From Caulobacteraceae bacterium (lineage in GTDB: Bacteria > Pseudomonadota > Alphaproteobacteria > Caulobacterales > Caulobacteraceae): a stretch of DNA of 64,000 nt. Within the stretch, counting starts at the first letter, position 1, and each line of letters begins with the position of its first letter. Under the pieces are notes generated by a model. That model made no database searches and was not told the DNA's origin. It worked only from the letters and a program-made list of their open reading frames with translations. Location of the stretch: contig JAIYCQ010000011.1 in assembly GCA_027487945.1 (NCBI GenBank), positions 62,001-126,000 of the forward strand, read 5' to 3'. Shown here one piece after another: positions 59,669 to 64,000 of this stretch. The position numbers were made by a program, and so were the translations under genes.

Positions 59669-60720
59669 CCTACATCGTCAAACCGCAGTTCCATCACCCG
59701 TCCCTGAAGGAAAACGCCCTCGGCTTCACCCGCCGTGACTATGAGGGTCGGGTCTCGACCCTCTGCGCCGGTTGCGGCCACGACTCGATCAGCGCCGCGA
59801 TCGTCCAGGCCTGTTTCGAGATCGACCTGGAGCCTCACCGTCTGGCCAAGCTGTCGGGGATCGGCTGCTCGTCCAAGACGCCGGACTACTTCCTCAGCGC
59901 CAGCCACGGCTTCAACACCGTGCACGGCCGGATGCCCTCGGTGCTGACCGGGGCGAACCTGGCCAATCGTGAGCTGATCTACCTGGGCGTCTCCGGCGAC
60001 GGCGACAGCGCCTCCATTGGCCTTGGCCAGTTCGCCCACGTCATGCGGCGTGGCGTGAACATGACCTACATCGTCGAGAACAACGGCGTGTACGGCCTGA
60101 CCAAGGGCCAGTTCTCGGCCACGGCCGACAAGGGCAGCAAGTCCAAGAAGGGCGTCGTCAACTCTGACAGCGGCATCGACATGGTCGCCCTGGCCCTGCA
60201 GCTGGGGGCCACCTTCGTCGGCCGCAGCTTCTCGGGCGACAAGGACCAGCTGGTCCCGCTGATCAAGGCGGCGCTGACCCACAAGGGGGCGGCCTTCATC
60301 GACGTGCTCAGTCCCTGCATCGCCTTCAACAACCACAAGGGTTCGACCAAGAGCTTCGACTGGGTGCGCGAGCACAACGAGGCGGTGAACCGGCTGGACG
60401 TCATGCTCGGCCGCGCGCCGGTCACTGCCGACTACGCGCCGGGCGAGCTGGTCGAGGTGGCCCAGCATGACGGCTCGATCCTGATGCTGCGCAAGGTGGC
60501 GACCGACTACGACGCCACCGACCGGGTAAAGGCCATGGCCTATCTCCAGGAGCGAAACGCGGTGGGCGAGATCGTCACCGGCCTGCTCTATGTCGATCCG
60601 GAGGCCGAGGATCTGCACGATGCGCTGAATACCGTCTCGCGGCCGCTCAACCGGCTGTCGGACGTCGAGCTGACACCGGGCTCGGCCGCACTGGCCAAGG
60701 TCAACGCCCGCCTGCGCTGA
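59665..60720 (+). CDS. korB: 2-oxoacid:acceptor oxidoreductase beta subunit (TPP-binding)
   Basis: A 351-residue thiamine diphosphate-binding subunit: STLCAGCGHDSI with a Cys pair near the start, then GVSGDGDSASIGLGQFAHVM and IVENNGVYGLTKGQFSA, the GDG...NN motif of TPP enzymes, and AFIDVLSPCIAFNNHKG. It completes the active site with the alpha subunit. The usual cluster-binding cysteines are fewer than in short ferredoxin-type subunits, in line with the cluster-rich GltD-like partner. Its end overlaps the converging manC-like gene by 20 bases. Confidence 0.94.
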   Translation: MTYIVKPQFHHPSLKENALGFTRRDYEGRVSTLCAGCGHDSISAAIVQACFEIDLEPHRLAKLSGIGCSSKTPDYFLSASHGFNTVHGRMPSVLTGANLANRELIYLGVSGDGDSASIGLGQFAHVMRRGVNMTYIVENNGVYGLTKGQFSATADKGSKSKKGVVNSDSGIDMVALALQLGATFVGRSFSGDKDQLVPLIKAALTHKGAAFIDVLSPCIAFNNHKGSTKSFDWVREHNEAVNRLDVMLGRAPVTADYAPGELVEVAQHDGSILMLRKVATDYDATDRVKAMAYLQERNAVGEIVTGLLYVDPEAEDLHDALNTVSRPLNRLSDVELTPGSAALAKVNARLR

Positions 60721-61741
60721 CCCGGTCGAGCGCCGCCCGCACCTGGTGGCCGGACTCAAGGTCGCAGACCATGACCGCGCCCTGGTCGACGATGACGGCG
60801 AGGTTTCGGGCCCCGACGACGGCGACGGTCATCCCGTCCGCCGCCCGGACGAGGCAGTTGCTGGCCGACTGCAGCACCACATCGCCTTCGGCGCTGTTGC
60901 CGTGGTCGTCGCGATGCGACGCCGCCAGCACCGCGTCCCAGGCGCCGAGGTCGGACCATGCGAGCGCACCGGCCTCCACAACCGCCCGGTCGGTCTTCTC
61001 CAGTACGGCGATATCGAAGGATACGGCCGGCGCCTCGGCGAAGGCCTCATCGAGCAACAGCGTCCCGGCGACCCGGCGGCGGCGGCGCACCGCCTCCTCC
61101 GATGCGGCGACCACCGCGGGCGCGTGGCGACGCAGCTCCGCCAGCAGGGTATCGGCCCGCACCGCGAAGACCCCGGCGTTCCAAAGGCAGCCCTCGGCGA
61201 TCAGTCGCGCGGCGCGGCCGGCGTCAGGCTTCTCGATGAATCGGTCCACGCGGCGGGGATCCCGGCCGTCCGGCTCTGGCAGCAGATAGCCGTAGGCCGT
61301 CGACGGATGGTTGGGCGCAAGGCCCAGCAAGGCGATCCAGCCGGCCCGTGCCTGATCGGCCATGGCCGCCACATGGGCGGTGAAGACGGCGGCGTCGGGC
61401 ACAAAATGGTCGGACGGCAGGAAGACCAGCACCGCCTCCGGGTCACGCCCGCCGATAATCAGGGCGGCGGCGGCCATGGCCGGGGCGGTGTCGCGCCCCG
61501 CCGGCTCCAGGATCAGCAGCGCCTCGCGCCCGGCCAGCGCCTCGCGCACCCGGCGTTCATGTGTCCGGCCGGCGACGACCGTGACCGGCTCCGCCGACGG
61601 CAGAAGGGCGGCCCGGCGCAGCGCGCTCTCGAACGTGGTCTCCTGGCCCACCAGCGACAGGAAGGGTTTGGGACGGTCGGGCCGTGAGGCGGGCCACAGG
61701 CGCTCGCCCGCGCCTCCGCACAGGATCACCGGATGCAGCAT
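60701..61741 (-). CDS. manC: Mannose-1-phosphate guanylyltransferase
   Basis: Makes GDP-mannose from mannose-1-phosphate and GTP for polysaccharide synthesis; 346 residues, the short form without the isomerase domain. Signatures: VILCGGAGERLWPASRPDRPKPFL, FLPSDHFVPD, YGYLLPEP, FIEKPD and WNAGVFAVRADTLL. ATG 61741 follows GGAGGGACC; the frame extends to 61759 without a site. It is the only gene of its kind here and overlaps korB tail-to-tail. Confidence 0.93.
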   Translation of the reverse strand: MLHPVILCGGAGERLWPASRPDRPKPFLSLVGQETTFESALRRAALLPSAEPVTVVAGRTHERRVREALAGREALLILEPAGRDTAPAMAAAALIIGGRDPEAVLVFLPSDHFVPDAAVFTAHVAAMADQARAGWIALLGLAPNHPSTAYGYLLPEPDGRDPRRVDRFIEKPDAGRAARLIAEGCLWNAGVFAVRADTLLAELRRHAPAVVAASEEAVRRRRRVAGTLLLDEAFAEAPAVSFDIAVLEKTDRAVVEAGALAWSDLGAWDAVLAASHRDDHGNSAEGDVVLQSASNCLVRAADGMTVAVVGARNLAVIVDQGAVMVCDLESGHQVRAALDRVSAGGR

Positions 61742-61828
61742 GGTCCCTCCGAACGACACGCCCGTGCGAAGGGGTACACTGAAAATGCGTAACTGTCGAA
61801 TCTTCTACCATAAGAAGAGTTCGCGTGG

Positions 61829-62602
61829 TCAGACCAGGCTGATCGCGCTGAGCAGGCGACCATAGTCCGGTTCGCCCTGTTTGAACGCCCGGCGGTTGGA
61901 GAAGAACAGCTCGGCCTGAGCGCAGGTGTCGTGGCCGGTCCACTCGGCGCGGGTCACGCCGGCCTCCGCCAGCCGGGCCAGCACGAAGCCCGGCAGGTCG
62001 AACATCCGCTTGTCGCCGGCCGCGCCTGCCGCGAAGAACCGCGCCGAGCCGGGCAGGGTCGTCTCGAACCGGTCGAGGAACTCCAGGCCCACCTCGTAGG
62101 AGGCCGGCCCGATACAGGGGCCGACGGCGGCGACCATGCGGCCCGCATCGGCGCCCAGCGCAACCATCTGCTCGACGGTGGAGGCGACGATGCCGGACAG
62201 CGCGCCCTGCCAGCCGGCGTGGCAGGCGGCGACGATCCGGGCCTGCGGATCAGCGATCAGCACCGGCGCGCAGTCGGCCGAGAGCGCGCCGCAGATGACG
62301 CCGGGCCGGTCGGCCACGACGCCGTCGGCCTCGGGGCGGGCGTCGCCCCACGGCTCCAGCGCCCGTACCGCGACGGCCGAATGGATCTGGTAGCAGGTGT
62401 TCAGCGCCTCGGAGGGCAGGTCGAACCAGGCGGCCGCGCGGCGCCGGTTCTCGGCCACGTCGGCCGGCTCGTCCCGCGAGCCGCGCCCGATGTTCAGGCT
62501 GTCGTAGATGCCGGTGGAGACGCCGCCCTTGCGGGTGAAGAAGGCGTGCCGGACGCCCGCGACCTGCGCCAGCAAGCCGCTCTGAACGACCGCTAGCGTC
62601 AT
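61829..62602 (-). CDS. pgeF: Peptidoglycan editing factor PgeF (multicopper laccase-like fold)
   Basis: A 257-residue protein of the YfiH/PgeF family, which corrects D-Ala/L-Ser errors in muropeptides in E. coli and also has purine nucleoside activities elsewhere. VRHAFFTRKGGVSTGIYDSLN, ADGVVADRPG, GALSADCAPVL, ACHAGWQGAL and VGPCIGPASYEVG are all present, including the His, Cys and His zinc ligands. ATG 62602 overlaps the stop of the methyltransferase gene upstream (ATGA). Confidence 0.95.
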   Translation of the reverse strand: MTLAVVQSGLLAQVAGVRHAFFTRKGGVSTGIYDSLNIGRGSRDEPADVAENRRRAAAWFDLPSEALNTCYQIHSAVAVRALEPWGDARPEADGVVADRPGVICGALSADCAPVLIADPQARIVAACHAGWQGALSGIVASTVEQMVALGADAGRMVAAVGPCIGPASYEVGLEFLDRFETTLPGSARFFAAGAAGDKRMFDLPGFVLARLAEAGVTRAEWTGHDTCAQAELFFSNRRAFKQGEPDYGRLLSAISLV

Positions 62603-63666
62603 CCCGCCGGCGCCTCGAAGCCCGGCGGGACCAGGTCCGGCGCGTGGATGCAGGCGGCCTTGAACAGCTCGCCCATCTGGTCGGGCGCGACGAGCCGGGC
62701 CAGCTGCCGGTCGATGACCTCGGCCCGATCAGGCCGGGCCGCCTTCAGGGAGTCGGCGCGGTGCTGGATGCCGAGCATGCCCAGGAACAGGCCTTGGGGA
62801 ATGGCGTCGGTCGCCGCCGCGCCTGCCTTGCGCGCCGCGTCGCGGACGATCGGGAAGTCGGCGTAGACGGTCAGATCGGACTCGCCGGGGAAGGCGAGGG
62901 GGTCGACCTTCTCATGGGCCTTGAGCGCCTGCAGCGTGTCGCCGAACTCCGGCTCGCCGCGGCCGTAGTCGATCAGCAGGGCCGCGCCGCCTTCGCGGGC
63001 GATCAGGGCGCCGAGAGCCTGGCCCAGGGCCTCCTGCGCATCGGAGACCTCGAGGATCGGACTGTCGGGCGGCGGGGTCGAGCCGTCCTTCGTCGGGGCG
63101 AGTCCGAAGGCCAGGGCGCCGTCGGGTCCCAGGCCGACCAGCCGCTCGATCCAGCCGCCGCCGGCATGGACGAACTGCCGGGCGGGCAGGCAGTCGAGCA
63201 GTTCGTTGGCGATCAGGATCACCGGCGCGCCGGCGGGGATGTCGTCGATCGAGGCCGCCCAGGTCGGCGTCAGCACCGCACCTTCCAGCTTCGTCTTCTG
63301 CAGGGCGGCGAGCGGCGCCGAGGTCTCGATCATCCACAGGTCGGCGGCGGCGACGAAGTCGGGCGCCAGGCGCACCGCCCGCAGCAGGTCGCTCATCAGC
63401 GTGCCGTCGCCGGGGCCCATTTCCACCAACCGGAACGCAGCAGGCTTGCCCAGACGCGTCCAGGTCTCGACCGCCCAAAGGCCCAGCAACTCGCCGAACA
63501 TCTGGCTGATCACCGGCGCGGTGATGAAGTCGCCGCCGTCGCCGATGGCCGGCCGGGTGGCGTAGTAGCCGTCCCGAGGGTCGTGCAGACAGCGGTGCAT
63601 GTACTGGGCGACGTTGATCGGGCCATCGGCCTCGATCTCGGCTCGCAGGCGGTCCAGCAGACTCAT
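62599..63666 (-). CDS. SAM-dependent methyltransferase, MidA/NDUFAF7 type
   Basis: A 355-residue methyltransferase; the mitochondrial relative methylates an Arg of complex I subunit NDUFS2. Characteristic are MHRCLHDPRDGYYATRPAIG, GDFITAPVISQMFGELLGLW, LVEMGPGDGTLMSDLLRA and ANELLDCLPARQFV. The bacterial target is unproven. It lies between lgt and pgeF with stop-start overlaps on both sides (TGATG and ATGA), a common alphaproteobacterial arrangement. Confidence 0.94.
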   Translation of the reverse strand: MSLLDRLRAEIEADGPINVAQYMHRCLHDPRDGYYATRPAIGDGGDFITAPVISQMFGELLGLWAVETWTRLGKPAAFRLVEMGPGDGTLMSDLLRAVRLAPDFVAAADLWMIETSAPLAALQKTKLEGAVLTPTWAASIDDIPAGAPVILIANELLDCLPARQFVHAGGGWIERLVGLGPDGALAFGLAPTKDGSTPPPDSPILEVSDAQEALGQALGALIAREGGAALLIDYGRGEPEFGDTLQALKAHEKVDPLAFPGESDLTVYADFPIVRDAARKAGAAATDAIPQGLFLGMLGIQHRADSLKAARPDRAEVIDRQLARLVAPDQMGELFKAACIHAPDLVPPGFEAPAG

Positions 63667-64000
63667 CAGACGCTCGTCTTCCCGGGCGCGGCCGGAACGA
63701 CCGGCTCCTTCAGGCCCCGCCAGATCATCCAGACACCGATCGCCAGCATCGGCAGCGACAGCAGCATGCCCATGGTCAGGTAGTCGCGCAGGAAGGGCAG
63801 CATCTGGGCATCCGGCTCACGCACCCACTCGAGCGACATGCGGAAGGCGCCGTAGCCGGCGAGGAAGAGACCCGCGACCACGCCGCGCCGCTGCAGCCAG
63901 AGCTGGCGGTGGGTGGCGATGCGCAGGATCACGAACAGCAGCAGGCCCTCGAGCAGCGCCTCGTACAGCTGGCTGGGATGGCGGGCGATGCCGGGGTCCG
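63666..64000 (-). CDS. lgt: Prolipoprotein diacylglyceryl transferase, C-terminal part (cut by window edge)
   Basis: End of Lgt, the membrane enzyme that attaches diacylglycerol to lipoprotein Cys. In frame, about 110 residues are visible, starting before HPSQLYEALLEG, the conserved cytoplasmic-side motif, and continuing with FLAGYGAFRMSLEWVREPD and two C-terminal helices (LLSLPMLAIGVWMIWRG). The N-terminal part with the HGG loop is beyond the window. The stop overlaps the ATG of the methyltransferase. Confidence 0.95.
   Translation of the reverse strand, partial: DPGIARHPSQLYEALLEGLLLFVILRIATHRQLWLQRRGVVAGLFLAGYGAFRMSLEWVREPDAQMLPFLRDYLTMGMLLSLPMLAIGVWMIWRGLKEPVVPAAPGKTSV

Overview
The window is GC-rich, densely packed chromosomal DNA from an alphaproteobacterium, almost certainly a member of the Caulobacteraceae (Caulobacter or Phenylobacterium type). 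The strongest clue is the left edge, where the end of cheB is followed by cheY, cheD, cheU, a second CheY-like gene and cheE, the order of the Caulobacter major chemotaxis operon. CheU and CheE are hardly known outside this group. A chemoreceptor ending in Arg-Arg-Ala-Ala, GTG/TTG starts and many 4-bp ATGA/GTGA overlaps fit the same assignment. Genus and species cannot be settled from the sequence alone.

Layout: 0-3.3 kb chemotaxis operon end and a small helical protein; 3.5-6.4 kb two tandem MarR regulators and a chemoreceptor; 6.4-14.7 kb mixed metabolic genes (OprB-like porin, TrmH-type rRNA/tRNA methyltransferase, metallo-beta-lactamase fold protein, haloalkane dehalogenase operon, TetR, formylglycine-generating-enzyme-like lipoprotein, TauD-type dioxygenase, VOC protein). 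14.8-35.4 kb is a lipid/isoprenoid-type acid degradation region: six acyl-CoA dehydrogenases, two AMP-forming acyl-CoA ligases, an aldehyde dehydrogenase, a cytochrome P450, an APH-type phosphotransferase, an MFS transporter and TetR/LysR regulators, with WrbA and pirin and a 45-residue membrane protein among them. No enoyl-CoA hydratase, hydroxyacyl-CoA dehydrogenase or thiolase lies in the window. 35.5-38.5 kb holds msrA, tRNA-Ser(GGA), a truncated DUF1214 gene and a third acyl-CoA ligase.

38.5-43 kb carries an AttEFGH-like ABC exporter with its secreted lipocalin-like partner. 43-50 kb is a sugar oxidation/isomerisation operon (two or three TIM-barrel isomerases, a GMC flavoprotein, a Gfo/Idh/MocA dehydrogenase) divergent from a sodium:solute symporter; it resembles 3-keto-glycoside pathways. 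50-53 kb has transporters and small conserved proteins, 53.4-55.9 kb cell-wall enzymes (L,D-transpeptidase and an M15-like DUF882 protein). 56-60.7 kb is a three-gene 2-oxoacid oxidoreductase operon with its own GltD-like flavin/ferredoxin subunit. The right edge is manC-like, then pgeF, a MidA/NDUFAF7-type methyltransferase and the end of lgt.

The most interesting signals are: a FNR/FixK-type box placed correctly in front of a previously unannotatable 45-aa membrane protein; a shared GAAC-N3-GTTC operator in front of the acyl-CoA ligase operon and the P450, with a TetR gene between them; a P450-kinase-acyl-CoA dehydrogenase combination reminiscent of hydroxy-acid phosphorylation pathways; an intrinsic terminator with no gene in front of it (candidate small RNA); and a CheY-like protein with Glu in place of the phosphorylated Asp. 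No insertion sequence, CRISPR array, rRNA or phage gene was seen.
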